From NCBI RefSeq assembly GCF_900176415.1, contig NZ_FWXO01000002.1:372001-436000 (forward strand): a DNA stretch of 64,000 nucleotides. The letters are read 5' to 3'. Source of the stretch: Cellulophaga tyrosinoxydans. GTDB taxonomy: Bacteria; Bacteroidota; Bacteroidia; Flavobacteriales; Flavobacteriaceae. Of the stretch, positions 17,937-26,875 are shown piece by piece. The notes below the pieces were generated by a model that worked only from the letters and a program-made list of their open reading frames with translations, was not told where the DNA came from and made no database searches. Each line of letters starts with the position of its first letter. The stretch's first letter is position 1. The position numbers and the translations under genes are program-made.

Positions 17937-19070
17937 ATGAAAACAGTTCAAGCAATAAAAGAAAAAGGGAAAGATTGGAACTTTACATCAGAAAAACTAC
18001 ATCTAAAAAATCCTTTAGTACTAGTTTTTGGTAATAGATTTTCACTAGAGTCTTCAACAATTCACAAAGAAATAGATGCTTTATTTCCTGATGGACATAT
18101 CGTTTTTGGTACTACTTCTGGAGAAATTTTAGGCGAAAATGTCTTTGATGAAAGTATTACAATAACAGCTATTGAATTTGAAAAAAGTCGGTATGTTATC
18201 CATTCAGAGAACATTCAAGAATTTGATAATAATTCTGAAAAACTTGGAGAAGCCTTAGCCAGTAAATTCAACAAAGAGGGATTAAAACATTTGTTTATAG
18301 TTTCCGATGGAAGTTTAGTAAATGGTAGTGCGCTTATTCATGGATTAGAAAAAAATAGTAATGATAAAGTAAGTATAACAGGTGGTTTATGTGGAGATGA
18401 CACTAGATTTGAAAAAACATTAGCATCTTATAATGCCAATCCAAAGCATGGTGAAATTGTAGCCATAGGCTTGTATGGTCATGATTTAGAAATAACCTGT
18501 GCAAATTATGGAGGCTGGAGTCCGTTTGGTCCAATTCGTAACATTACAAAGTCAAAAGAAAATGTATTATACGAGCTAGACGGTAAGCCTGCGCTAGATT
18601 TATATAAAAAGTACTTAGGCGATAAAGCAAATGAACTACCGCAAGCAGCTTTGCTATATCCTTTAAGTTTACGTGTAAAAGATAGCAATGAAACGGTAGT
18701 ACGTACCATTCTAAATATTGATGAGAAAGAAAATACAATGATACTGGCAGGAGATGTGCCTGAAGGCTCTACCGTGCAATTAATGATGTCAACAGTAGAT
18801 GATATTGCCGAAGGAGCTTCTAAAGCCGCTATGTATGCCATGCGTAACAGAACAAAAAAACCGGAACTTGCGTTATTAGTTAGTTGCATAGGTAGAAAAC
18901 TGGTAATGAACCAACGTACGGAAGAAGAAATTGAAGAGGTCATTGAAACTATAGGTAGTCAAGCTGTAACAACAGGTTTTTACTCATATGGAGAATTATC
19001 ACCGTTTACTAATCAAATTGGATGTAAATTGCACAACCAAACAATGACTTTAACACTTATTAGCGAATAA
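17937..19070 (+). CDS. FIST domain sensor (NosP-type nitric-oxide sensing protein family)
   Basis: This 377-residue protein has a FIST_N domain (about 25-215, with VFGTTSGEI and ITGGLCGDDTRF) and a FIST_C domain (about 220-365, with PALDLYKKYLG, LLVSCIGRKLVMNQRTEEE, GFYSYGELSPF and the terminal CKLHNQTMTLTLI). Some FIST proteins bind haem and NO (NosP) and regulate a co-encoded kinase of the NahK type; others sense different small ligands. It starts two bases after the first kinase stop and its stop overlaps the second kinase start (TAATG). Assignment to FIST is firm; NO sensing is inferred from the family and from the H-NOX in the same operon. Confidence 0.88.
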   Translation: MKTVQAIKEKGKDWNFTSEKLHLKNPLVLVFGNRFSLESSTIHKEIDALFPDGHIVFGTTSGEILGENVFDESITITAIEFEKSRYVIHSENIQEFDNNSEKLGEALASKFNKEGLKHLFIVSDGSLVNGSALIHGLEKNSNDKVSITGGLCGDDTRFEKTLASYNANPKHGEIVAIGLYGHDLEITCANYGGWSPFGPIRNITKSKENVLYELDGKPALDLYKKYLGDKANELPQAALLYPLSLRVKDSNETVVRTILNIDEKENTMILAGDVPEGSTVQLMMSTVDDIAEGASKAAMYAMRNRTKKPELALLVSCIGRKLVMNQRTEEEIEEVIETIGSQAVTTGFYSYGELSPFTNQIGCKLHNQTMTLTLISE

Positions 19071-20134
19071 TGCACTCACTTTTAAAAAGACAAATACGAA
19101 AATATTTACCAGAAAATTTAAAAAATTCTGAGGAGGTTGCTGTTTTTTTAGATGCCATAGATAGATCGTATACCGACTATGATGAAAAAGCTATGATGGT
19201 GCAAAGGGCTATGAATTTAAGCTCCGAAGAACTTTTTAAAGCCAATCAAGACTTAAGAGCCGAAACAGAAAGTCAAAGAAAAACATTAAATATTCTTGAG
19301 AAGGCACTTGCAGTTTTAAACAATTCTAAAGATGATACAAATACCAGTGCAACTAATTCAAAAGATAAATTAGAATTTGATGCATTAGAAATTGCCGCTA
19401 AGATAGAACAGCAGGCAAATGATATTGTTAAAATGACAGCTGAAAAAAATACCATGCTGAAAAATTTAGAGCGCCAAAACGAAGCATTGAATAATTATGC
19501 CCATATGGTTTCTCATGATTTAAAATCACCCATAAGAAATATCAACGCCCTTATGTGTTGGATTATGGAAGAAGAAAAGGCCAAATTTTCAGAATCTAGT
19601 ATTGAAAACTGTAATCTAGTTTCCCAAAATATTGAAAAAATAGACGGACTAATAGACGGTATTTTGAAACATGCAGTAATCGATTCTTTAGATGAAGAAA
19701 AGATTAATTTAGATTTAAATAAACTTATAGAAGAAATAAAAAATACGATATATTTTCCAGAGACAACAAAAATTAATATTTCAAGTTCCCTCCCAACAAT
19801 ACTTGCTGAAAAATATAAAATAGAACAAGTTTTTAAAAATTTAATAACTAATGCCATTACAGCAACAGAACATAAAGAAAATGGTCTTATCACTATTGCC
19901 CTTATAGAAGATGACAATTTCTGGAAATTTGCTATTTCCGATAACGGAAAGGGCATACCTGACAAGCATAAAGAAAGTATTTTTAATATGTTTAAAAAAT
20001 TAGAAAATAATTCTAATGCCACAGGAATTGGCCTTGCATTGGTTAAAAAAGTGGTAAATATTTATGAAGGTGATATATGGTTAGAATCCAAAGAAAATAT
20101 AGGAACAACTTTCTTTTTTACTTTAAAAAAATAA
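19070..20134 (+). CDS. Cytoplasmic sensor histidine kinase, FIST/NosP partner (NahK-like)
   Basis: A 354-residue soluble kinase. Its N-terminus (LLKRQIRKYLP, FLDAIDRSYTDYDEKAMMVQRAMNLSSEELF) is the segment typical of kinases encoded beside FIST proteins. A coiled coil spans about 50-140. HisKA has phospho-acceptor His149 in VSHDLKSPIR, and the HATPase domain includes NLITNAITA, DNGKGIP and ATGIGLALVKK. Catalytic parts closely resemble the upstream kinase, and both proteins end in GTTFFFTLKK, suggesting duplication. Unlike many NahK relatives it has no PAS and no fused receiver. Its start overlaps the FIST stop by one base. Confidence 0.92.
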   Translation: MHSLLKRQIRKYLPENLKNSEEVAVFLDAIDRSYTDYDEKAMMVQRAMNLSSEELFKANQDLRAETESQRKTLNILEKALAVLNNSKDDTNTSATNSKDKLEFDALEIAAKIEQQANDIVKMTAEKNTMLKNLERQNEALNNYAHMVSHDLKSPIRNINALMCWIMEEEKAKFSESSIENCNLVSQNIEKIDGLIDGILKHAVIDSLDEEKINLDLNKLIEEIKNTIYFPETTKINISSSLPTILAEKYKIEQVFKNLITNAITATEHKENGLITIALIEDDNFWKFAISDNGKGIPDKHKESIFNMFKKLENNSNATGIGLALVKKVVNIYEGDIWLESKENIGTTFFFTLKK

Positions 20135-20135
20135 T

Positions 20136-20456
20136 ATGGAACAACAGCCAAATTTAAATTATATACACGACCTATCGGGTGATGATAAAGAATTTGAAAA
20201 AAAATTCATCAACGTGCTTAAAGAAGAAATTCCACTTGAAAAACAAGAGTACCTAAATGTTATAGCAAATAAAGATCATTTAGCGTCGGCATCAATAGTA
20301 CATAAGTTAAAGCATAAGCTTAATATACTAAGTTTAACGGATGACTATAAACTTGCTGTAACGTTTGAAGAAAACTTAAAAAATAAAGATTTTAGCTTAA
20401 ACGATAAATTTTTAATTATCTTGAACAAAATTGAATTGTATATAAAAAACTTATAA
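20136..20456 (+). CDS. HPt phosphotransfer protein
   Basis: A 106-residue, all-helical histidine phosphotransfer protein. The phospho-acceptor is His56 in ASIVHKLKHKL, matching the (A/V)HxLK HPt signature. It starts one base after the second kinase stop and ends four bases before the LytTR regulator gene. Since neither kinase carries a receiver, phosphate would have to reach His56 through the single-domain receiver at the head of the operon and pass on to Asp53 of the LytTR regulator. This route is inference from gene content. Confidence 0.85.
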   Translation: MEQQPNLNYIHDLSGDDKEFEKKFINVLKEEIPLEKQEYLNVIANKDHLASASIVHKLKHKLNILSLTDDYKLAVTFEENLKNKDFSLNDKFLIILNKIELYIKNL

Positions 20457-20460
20457 ATCT

Positions 20461-21174
20461 ATGAATTGTATTATAGTAGATGATGAAGCTGCTGCTCGTA
20501 TGATTGTTGAACAACTTTGTTCAAAAGTTCCAGAATTAGACGTTATAGATTCCTTTTCAAATGCCATGGATGCTATTAAGTTTCTAAATCAGAATACCGT
20601 TGATGTGGTATTTTTAGATATTCATATGCCTGGCTTTTCTGGGATAGACTTTGTACAAACTTTAAAGAATCCTCCTAGAATAGTTCTAACCACCTCTGAC
20701 ACGAATTTTGCTATAGAGGCCTATGAGTACGAACCAATTGTAGATTACTTAGTAAAGCCAATTACACAAGAGCGTTTTGAAAAATCCATAGTTAAAATCA
20801 AAAGTGCTTTAAGTAAAAAAACAGTTACTGATCAAGTTTCCACAAAAACTGCCTCTAACGCTGAGGAAGATATTTACATAAATATTGATCGTCGACTAAT
20901 TAAACTTAAGCTTGACGATATTTTAATTATAGAAGCAAAAGGTGATTATATTGATGTGAAAACAGAAAAGAAAACCTATAGAGTTCATAATACATTAAAG
21001 AGTATTAAAGACAAACTTCCAGAGAATATATTTTTACAAATACACCGTTCGTTTATCATCAATTTTACAAAAATTATAGATATAGAAGACAATAGTGTCT
21101 TAATAGAAAAAAGTGTAATTCCCATAAGTAGGTCAAATAGACCAGAATTAATGCGCAGATTAAATCTTCTATAA
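20461..21174 (+). CDS. LytTR family DNA-binding response regulator
   Basis: A 237-residue regulator of the LytR/AlgR type. The receiver domain (about 1-120) has the acidic pair DDE, phospho-acceptor Asp53 in VVFLDIHMPG, switch Thr in VLTTS and Lys in YLVKPIT. The LytTR DNA-binding domain (about 135-237) shows the standard order: INIDRRLIKLKLDDILIIEA, GDYIDVKT, IHRSFIINFTKI and VIPISRSNR. It is the output of the NO-sensor operon. Candidate targets are the three 21-base-spaced repeat sites described in this window, including one before its own operon. A 265-base gap without an obvious terminator follows. Confidence 0.93.
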   Translation: MNCIIVDDEAAARMIVEQLCSKVPELDVIDSFSNAMDAIKFLNQNTVDVVFLDIHMPGFSGIDFVQTLKNPPRIVLTTSDTNFAIEAYEYEPIVDYLVKPITQERFEKSIVKIKSALSKKTVTDQVSTKTASNAEEDIYINIDRRLIKLKLDDILIIEAKGDYIDVKTEKKTYRVHNTLKSIKDKLPENIFLQIHRSFIINFTKIIDIEDNSVLIEKSVIPISRSNRPELMRRLNLL

Positions 21175-21439
21175 AATCATACAAAGCCCCCCACTTTACC
21201 TTACCTTTCTCCACTCCATACTTTTAAATTAACTTTCAGCTTTCAGATCTTAATTATCCTCATTCTTAAATTATAGTTCTAGTATACCTAGCACTAATAA
21301 TTCCTTGTTAGTATAATTTTTCTTGGTTATACCTTTTTAAAGAGGGCAATATTAAAATATATAAAATATGTAGTCTATTACTTACAATATATTGTTATTT
21401 TTCTCGTTAAATATTAAAACTTAAAAACCTACTAGTATT

Positions 21440-21742
21440 ATGGCATTACAAATTCAAGAAAATTATGGTATACATTCCGTAATTGGCCACCTAGGGTCGC
21501 AAAACATTTCACATTTGAGAAATCACATTCAAAAGTTGATGACAGTAAAAGATTCAATCATGATAAGTATTGAAAATGTCACGAGCATTGACACCTCAGC
21601 AGCCAAAAGCCTCGAAGTATTATATAAAGAAGCTGCCAGTAAAAATATTGTTCTTTCAATTTTTGGTAAACAAAACCAAAAAATACAATCCTCAATGATG
21701 CAAAGTAAAACCCATTATATTTTAAGTTCAGATAGAGTTTAG
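21440..21742 (+). CDS. STAS domain protein
   Basis: A 100-residue single STAS (SpoIIAA-like) domain: VIGHLGSQN near residues 15-23, then MISIENVTSIDTSAAKSLEVLYKEA, where the DTSAA segment aligns with the phosphorylatable DSxG/DTSG of anti-anti-sigma factors. No SpoIIE phosphatase or anti-sigma kinase is nearby. It lies 265 bases after the LytTR regulator and is followed by a strong terminator, so it may be its own unit or the distal end of the signalling operon. Its partner is unknown. Confidence 0.75.
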   Translation: MALQIQENYGIHSVIGHLGSQNISHLRNHIQKLMTVKDSIMISIENVTSIDTSAAKSLEVLYKEAASKNIVLSIFGKQNQKIQSSMMQSKTHYILSSDRV

Positions 21743-21761
21743 TTTTAGTTAGATTAAGTTA

Positions 21762-21796
21762 AAAAAATGCCACCTAAATTTAGGTGGCATTTTTTG
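21762..21796. terminator. Bidirectional terminator between the STAS gene and the TPR/barrel gene
   Basis: A long perfect stem AATGCCACCTA/TAGGTGGCATT with a very short loop is flanked by A and T runs on both sides. It separates the signalling region from the convergent polysaccharide-cluster gene. Confidence 0.9.
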
Positions 21797-21823
21797 TTTT
21801 GAAGAATTAATGAATTTAATTAT

Positions 21824-23899
21824 TTACAAATCGTTGGGTTTTATTTTCTTGTAAAAGAAAGGTTCTTTTAAAAATAACCATTTTACTTTTAATCCCATTT
21901 CAGTAAATTCAAAACCAGCAGCTGTGGCAGAGGCTATATTACTATATTTTGCATATACATTACCACTCCATCGTTTAGAAAATTGATGCTGTACTCCTGT
22001 TTCAGCTCTAAAAATTACTGTACGCTCATCTTCCTCTACCTTTTGTAATCCGCTAGCAGCAGATAACATAAATTTGGTTTTCTCTGAAAAATCAACTCTT
22101 AAATCTCCAAATATTTCTAGGGCTTGATACTTACTTGGACTAAAGTAAATTGTTGGCACTTGGTCTTGAAAAGTAATGTATTGATAGTTTACACCCACTT
22201 TAAATTCCGGTTTTTTAAATACATTATAATAGAGTGATGTAAACAGTAAATTTCTTACGTTATCATCTGTTTGCTGCGTATGCATTAATTGTGTGTACCA
22301 TCCTAATTTAAAATTGGTGCCCAAATTATAATTCAGCCCGTAATGGTTCATCACAATCTCTCTTTCTATTAATTCAGCGTTAAAACTCTGTACTTCTCTT
22401 TGGTAACCTAAATCTAAATTCTGCAGTCTAAAAGGTACCATTTGTAATTTTAAATCTAGTATAGGCTGGGTATAAGATTGATCTGTAAATCGTGAGTTAT
22501 TAATTCCGAATACCGCTTTTAAATTTGTCTTAGGGTATATTTTATAAGTAATACCTCCAATTAATACATGGGAGCTTGCTTTATTAAGCGTAACCGAATT
22601 TTCTGTGGTTCTAAATTGATAGCTAAAAGTTGTTTGCAATTTAGTTGTTATAGGAATATTAAAATTAGTATTACTCGAAAAAGCAACATTATTACCATTA
22701 TCAAAAGTGTAAGCAACATGCTCTTCTACGCTTGGTGTAAATTGTACATTTAGTTTATCAATAAAACTTAAGGCATCTTTTTGATCCTTAAAGATTCTTA
22801 AAGTTTGAAAAGCTCCCAAATAAGCAGGAATTATTCTGTCTGAAGCAAATAAGGCATTTGCTTTACCTAAATTCCCATCAAAAGAGGTACTATCTCGACC
22901 TAATATTTCATCGTAATTAGCAAGACTTAATTTAAAATTTGCAGTATACATTCCCAATGTTGCTTTCAATGCTGCAACCCAGTCTCTATTTGGATAATCT
23001 ATATCTAATTGTTTTATCTCTGTTTTTGCCTGCGCATATTTGTTGTTCCAAATTAATGCTTGTACATAGCGATCTAGGGTTTGTTCCGTAAGCTTTGCAT
23101 CATTAACCACTTGTACTTTTTCTTTAGCCAATTCTGCCACGCGTAAGGCTTCTTTATCATTTTCACCAATATGTTCGGCTAAAGCTATACCGTTTAAAGC
23201 AGTAATAGAATCTTTTTGATTTGTAGCATATCGTTTATAGGTTTCTTTTGCTTTTTCAGTACTTTTTATAATAAGGTATACGTTGGCTAAATTTAGTAAG
23301 GCATCTTTATCTTCTGGGAAATCCTCAAATATTTCATTCAAATACTGTAATCCTTGTTCATAGTTTTGCTGGTTTACAAATGCATTAGCATAGCCAAGTT
23401 TAATATACTTTCTTGAAACCTTTGCGCTTTCATTTGTTGGTTGTAGGGCAATCGCATTATTTACTATTTCTAAAGCTTGGGGATATTCTTTTAAATTAGA
23501 TAAGGTATTAGCATACCCCAGAACTGCTCCAAAATTTTCTGGATACTGTGCTACTAATTCTTTATATAAAGGTTTTGCTTCTTCATATTTTTTATCCCAT
23601 AAAAAAGATTCGTTATAATTTATCTGTATTTCAAAATCACCAGGATATTCTTTTAGCAAAGCGTTAAACATTGCATTGGCCTTAGCGGGTTCTCCGCTTA
23701 AACCTACTGCCCTACCATAACAAAGTTTTGCTGTTTTATTATCCGGATCTGTTTTTAAATAGTTGTTAAAAAAAGTCTCCGCTTCCTCAAAATCTCCTTT
23801 TTCTAATAATTGAAACCCTTTGTTAATATCCATTTCTTGCGCAAATATTAATTGACCAAAAAATATAATCATTAAAAGGATAAAATTGTTTTTAAACAT
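21824..23899 (-). CDS. Outer-membrane TPR/beta-barrel protein of the polysaccharide cluster
   Basis: A 691-residue protein. A signal peptide (1-21, ending IFAQ) is followed by at least eight tetratricopeptide repeats (about 25-390, for example GFQLLEKGDFEEAETFFNNY and YALA-type consensus later). The C-terminal 300 residues are alternating polar/hydrophobic strands rich in aromatic residues, typical of a YaiO-like outer-membrane barrel. The layout TPR scaffold plus barrel parallels PelB, BcsC and the AlgK/AlgE pair, which export polysaccharide. It is divergent from the flippase-GT4 arm across a 341-base gap. Function as exporter is inferred from architecture and context. Confidence 0.8.
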   Translation of the reverse strand: MFKNNFILLMIIFFGQLIFAQEMDINKGFQLLEKGDFEEAETFFNNYLKTDPDNKTAKLCYGRAVGLSGEPAKANAMFNALLKEYPGDFEIQINYNESFLWDKKYEEAKPLYKELVAQYPENFGAVLGYANTLSNLKEYPQALEIVNNAIALQPTNESAKVSRKYIKLGYANAFVNQQNYEQGLQYLNEIFEDFPEDKDALLNLANVYLIIKSTEKAKETYKRYATNQKDSITALNGIALAEHIGENDKEALRVAELAKEKVQVVNDAKLTEQTLDRYVQALIWNNKYAQAKTEIKQLDIDYPNRDWVAALKATLGMYTANFKLSLANYDEILGRDSTSFDGNLGKANALFASDRIIPAYLGAFQTLRIFKDQKDALSFIDKLNVQFTPSVEEHVAYTFDNGNNVAFSSNTNFNIPITTKLQTTFSYQFRTTENSVTLNKASSHVLIGGITYKIYPKTNLKAVFGINNSRFTDQSYTQPILDLKLQMVPFRLQNLDLGYQREVQSFNAELIEREIVMNHYGLNYNLGTNFKLGWYTQLMHTQQTDDNVRNLLFTSLYYNVFKKPEFKVGVNYQYITFQDQVPTIYFSPSKYQALEIFGDLRVDFSEKTKFMLSAASGLQKVEEDERTVIFRAETGVQHQFSKRWSGNVYAKYSNIASATAAGFEFTEMGLKVKWLFLKEPFFYKKIKPNDL

Positions 23900-24029
23900 T
23901 TTGTACGTTTTTTACTACACTTATGATAACGATGTTTTTCTTAAAATATTAGTGCAATGCTAATTTTCATTGTTACCATAAAACTAGAACCTTAAGATTT
24001 TTTCTGGAAGTAACAAAACTTTCATTCGT

Positions 24030-24091
24030 CTACAGTAATTTACTATTGAGCTATAGCGGCCACATAAAAAAGGTATAAATCATCAAATTTG
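24030..24091 (+). promoter_or_regulatory. Candidate LytTR operator B and promoter in the 341-base gap before the flippase gene
   Basis: CTACAG (24030) and CTATAG (24051) lie 21 bases apart, and a near-consensus -7 box CAAATTTG (24084-24091, one mismatch) starts 27 bases after the second half-site. The eight bases before the first half-site (CATTCGTC context) also match those before the middle repeat of operator A. The rest of the 341-base gap between the TPR/barrel and flippase genes (23900-24240) is AT-rich; I see no further gene, terminator or clear minus-strand promoter in it. Confidence 0.45.
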
Positions 24092-24240
24092 ATCTCAAGA
24101 ATAGACAACAAGGCTGTATAAATTATAAAATTATTCAATTTATAAGTATATTCTTACAATAATTTAAAGATTAAACGTTATCTATAGATATAAGAATGGC
24201 TAACGCCTATTCAATTATAAAATAACTAACGACCATAAAA

Positions 24241-25479
24241 ATGACAACCATAAAACTATTATTACGAAAAATTTCTCCTGAACAACTGTTCATGGTTAGT
24301 GTATTGGTAGTAAATGGTGGTAATTATATTTACAATTTATTATTAGGTAGAATTTTAGGCCCAGAAGCGTTTGCCGAAGCCGCACTACTAATTACCTTAT
24401 TATTAGTACTATCATTCGTTGGCATGACTTTTCAGTTAGCAACAGCAAAATTTGCAGTATTATTTACTGGTGATCAATGGCTTAGTTTTAAAAATAGGAG
24501 TTACAAACAAGCTACAATTTTCGGAATACTTGCAGGTGCACTCGTAATTATTTTCTCTAAAAATTTACAAGCAATTTTTCATACCCAAAGCCATTGGATG
24601 TTTGTTTTATTTGGAATTGGCATTCCCTTGTATTTTTTTATGAGCGTTAACAGAGGTACTTTTCAAGGACACCAAGATTTTAAAAACTTATCCATTACCT
24701 ATCAAACTGAAATGTGGAGTAGGTTACTTTTAACACTTGCTCTTTTATTTTTAATTCCATGGGAGCCATCTTTTTTAGTGGCATTGGGTATAGGCTTATC
24801 ATTCTTATTTGGTTTAATTCCTTCTAATTTAAAGGATATTTCATTTAAAAGTAAAGCTAGATTATTACCCAAAAACTCGAAGAGAGTAACTCAATTTATG
24901 CTGCTGACAGCATGTTATGAGTTCACCCAAATAATTATAAACAATAGCGATATTCTACTAGTAAAACATTACTTCAATGCACTTGACGCAGGATTATATG
25001 CCTCACTTGCGCTTATTGGTCGTGTAGTTTACTTTGTTGCATGGATGTTTGTTATGTTGCTATTACCAACCGTTGTACAAAAACAAAAAGATGGTGAACC
25101 CACAGCGCCTACTTTATTTAAATATGTGGGTTATATAGCATTGTTATCGGCATTTATTGTTATTGCATGTTATATTATGCCAGAATTTATTATCACTATT
25201 ATGTTTGGTGATGCCTATATTTCGATGGCAGGACTTTTATGGCAATATGCTTTAGCAACATCATTATTTGCTATTGGAAATATTTTCGCTTATTACTTTT
25301 TATCATTAGATCATTATGTTCCGGTTATTTTATCCGGACTCCTGGGCATGTCGCAAATAGTTTTAGTAATGCTATTTCATGAAAGCCTTGAAATTGTAGT
25401 ACAAGTACAAATAATAGCCATGGCAATATTATTAGGTGTGCAAATCACTTATTTTTTGGCTAAAAAATCACATTTATAA
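24241..25479 (+). CDS. Polysaccharide flippase (MOP superfamily, Wzx/PelG-like)
   Basis: A 412-residue integral membrane protein with about 12 helices. The N-terminal segment NGGNYIYNLLLGRILGPEAFAEAALL is the characteristic first-helix pair of the polysaccharide flippase branch of the MOP superfamily. The soluble loop GTFQGHQDFKNLSITYQTEMWSR (about residues 138-160) also resembles Wzx proteins. It would move a lipid-linked or nascent glycan across the inner membrane. It is the first gene of a two-gene arm with a GT4 glycosyltransferase, 35 bases apart. The donor glycan is unknown. Confidence 0.87.
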   Translation: MTTIKLLLRKISPEQLFMVSVLVVNGGNYIYNLLLGRILGPEAFAEAALLITLLLVLSFVGMTFQLATAKFAVLFTGDQWLSFKNRSYKQATIFGILAGALVIIFSKNLQAIFHTQSHWMFVLFGIGIPLYFFMSVNRGTFQGHQDFKNLSITYQTEMWSRLLLTLALLFLIPWEPSFLVALGIGLSFLFGLIPSNLKDISFKSKARLLPKNSKRVTQFMLLTACYEFTQIIINNSDILLVKHYFNALDAGLYASLALIGRVVYFVAWMFVMLLLPTVVQKQKDGEPTAPTLFKYVGYIALLSAFIVIACYIMPEFIITIMFGDAYISMAGLLWQYALATSLFAIGNIFAYYFLSLDHYVPVILSGLLGMSQIVLVMLFHESLEIVVQVQIIAMAILLGVQITYFLAKKSHL

Positions 25480-25514
25480 AAAATACATATACCAAATCAA
25501 AAAAAACAAACCCA

Positions 25515-26726
25515 ATGAAATTAGCAATTGTAACAGCATTTCCGCCTAGTAAAGTAACTTTAACAGAGTACGGATACCATTTAGTTAAACATTTTAGATT
25601 ACAAGAACAAGTAACCGAATTAATTCTAATTTGTGATAAAACCGAAGGTGCAAAAGACCTTAACTTTGAAGAGAATGGATGTAAAATTACAGTAAAAGAA
25701 TGCTGGAGTTTTAATAGTTACAAAAACATCTTTAGTGTAAACAAAGCATTATCAGAAACCAAACCTGATGCAGTATTTTTTAACCTTCAGTTTTTAAAGT
25801 TTGGAGATAAAAAAATACCTGCGGCATTAGGACTGCTTTTACCTGCTATATGTAGACTAAGAGGTATTCCAACAATATCATTACTACATAATATTTTAGA
25901 ACAAGTAGATTTAGAAAATGCTGGTTTTACTGAAAACAAAATACTACAAAAAATCTATAATTTTATAGGAACTACTTTAACCAGATTTGTACTTGCTTCT
26001 GATGTTGTTGCAGTTACAATAAGTAAATATGTTACTATTTTAGAAAAAAAATATAAGGCAAAAAATATTGCTTTAATTCCCCATGGCGCGTTTGAAACCC
26101 CTCCCACTCCATCTTACGATTTGCCAAAAGGTCCAAAACAAGTAATGGCATTTGGTAAATTTGGAACCTATAAAAAAGTAGAGATTTTAATAGAAGCTAT
26201 TGAAATCATTAGAAAAAGAACAAAAGAAAATATTGAAATTGTTATTGCAGGAACAGATAGCCCAAATACTCCGGGTTACTTAGACAATGTAAAAAGCACC
26301 TATAGTGCTGTTGAGCAAATAAGATTTACAGGTTATGTAGCGGAAGAAGATGTTGAAAAAATATTCAGAGATAGTGCAGTTGTAGTGTTCCCATATACTT
26401 CTACAACAGGTAGTTCAGGAGTATTGCACCAAGCTGGTAGTTACGGAAATGCGGTAGCACTACCTGATTTAGGAGACCTAAGTATTTTGGTTAAGGAAGA
26501 AGGCTATCGTGGTGAATTTTTTGATGCTGATAATCCAGAATCTTTAGCAGATGCAATTCAAAATATTATTACAAATGATACATATAGAAGAAGTTTAGGC
26601 CATGCTAATTATACGGCTGCTTGTTCCTTACCTATGTCCACAATTGCAGAAATGTATTTAGATAATTTTAATCAAATAATTAACAAAAAAGCTGGTTTGC
26701 CCGAATTACAAAAGGACAATGCTTAA
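25515..26726 (+). CDS. GT4-family glycosyltransferase
   Basis: A 403-residue GT-B fold retaining glycosyltransferase. The N-terminal acceptor domain starts MKLAIVTAFPPSKVTLTEYGYHL, and the C-terminal donor domain starts near 205 (VMAFGKFGTYKKVEILIEA). The family EX7E-like nucleotide-sugar region is replaced by YTSTTGSSGVLHQAGSYG (about 294-311), then GEFFDADNPESLADAI. Pairing with a MOP flippase parallels pelF-pelG. It probably extends the cluster glycan on the cytoplasmic side. Sugar specificity cannot be read from sequence. Confidence 0.87.
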   Translation: MKLAIVTAFPPSKVTLTEYGYHLVKHFRLQEQVTELILICDKTEGAKDLNFEENGCKITVKECWSFNSYKNIFSVNKALSETKPDAVFFNLQFLKFGDKKIPAALGLLLPAICRLRGIPTISLLHNILEQVDLENAGFTENKILQKIYNFIGTTLTRFVLASDVVAVTISKYVTILEKKYKAKNIALIPHGAFETPPTPSYDLPKGPKQVMAFGKFGTYKKVEILIEAIEIIRKRTKENIEIVIAGTDSPNTPGYLDNVKSTYSAVEQIRFTGYVAEEDVEKIFRDSAVVVFPYTSTTGSSGVLHQAGSYGNAVALPDLGDLSILVKEEGYRGEFFDADNPESLADAIQNIITNDTYRRSLGHANYTAACSLPMSTIAEMYLDNFNQIINKKAGLPELQKDNA

Positions 26727-26739
26727 AAATATATAAAAC

Positions 26740-26758
26740 TTGGTTAGTGGTTATGTGT
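26740..26758. repeat. 19-base direct repeat, copy 1 (second copy 26836-26854)
   Basis: The same 19 bases, TTGGTTAGTGGTTATGTGT, occur here and 96 bases downstream at 26836-26854. Similarity continues for about 15 further bases (GTAATGGAGAG versus GTAAAGGGGAG). Copy 1 leads into a terminator hairpin; copy 2 no longer does. It looks like a local duplication in the gap between convergent genes. Confidence 0.85.
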
Positions 26759-26765
26759 TGTAATG

Positions 26766-26794
26766 GAGAGATCCACATTTTAGGATCTCTCTTT
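26766..26794 (+). terminator. Probable terminator after the GT4 gene
   Basis: A nine-base perfect stem GAGAGATCC/GGATCTCTC with an eight-base loop lies 40 bases after the GT4 stop. The T tract after it is short (TTT then mixed), so it is weaker than the others in this window. Confidence 0.6.
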
Positions 26795-26835
26795 ACTATA
26801 ATCTCCAGTAAAAACGTTTAGAAAAAATTAAACTT

Positions 26836-26854
26836 TTGGTTAGTGGTTATGTGT
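26836..26854. repeat. 19-base direct repeat, copy 2
   Basis: Exact second copy of the repeat at 26740-26758. It lies 22 bases from the end of the convergent GH5 gene. Confidence 0.85.
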
Positions 26855-26875
26855 AGTAAAGGGGAGCGATACTTG

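Noticed and set aside
18506-18943. 145-codon open frame on the minus strand inside the FIST gene
   Set aside because: It lies wholly antisense to a well-supported coding sequence, has low-complexity hydrophobic/Ser-rich translation and no recognisable family.
19513-20022. 169-codon open frame on the minus strand inside the second kinase gene
   Set aside because: Antisense shadow of the HisKA/HATPase region; translation is Ser/Ile/Phe-rich without domain features.
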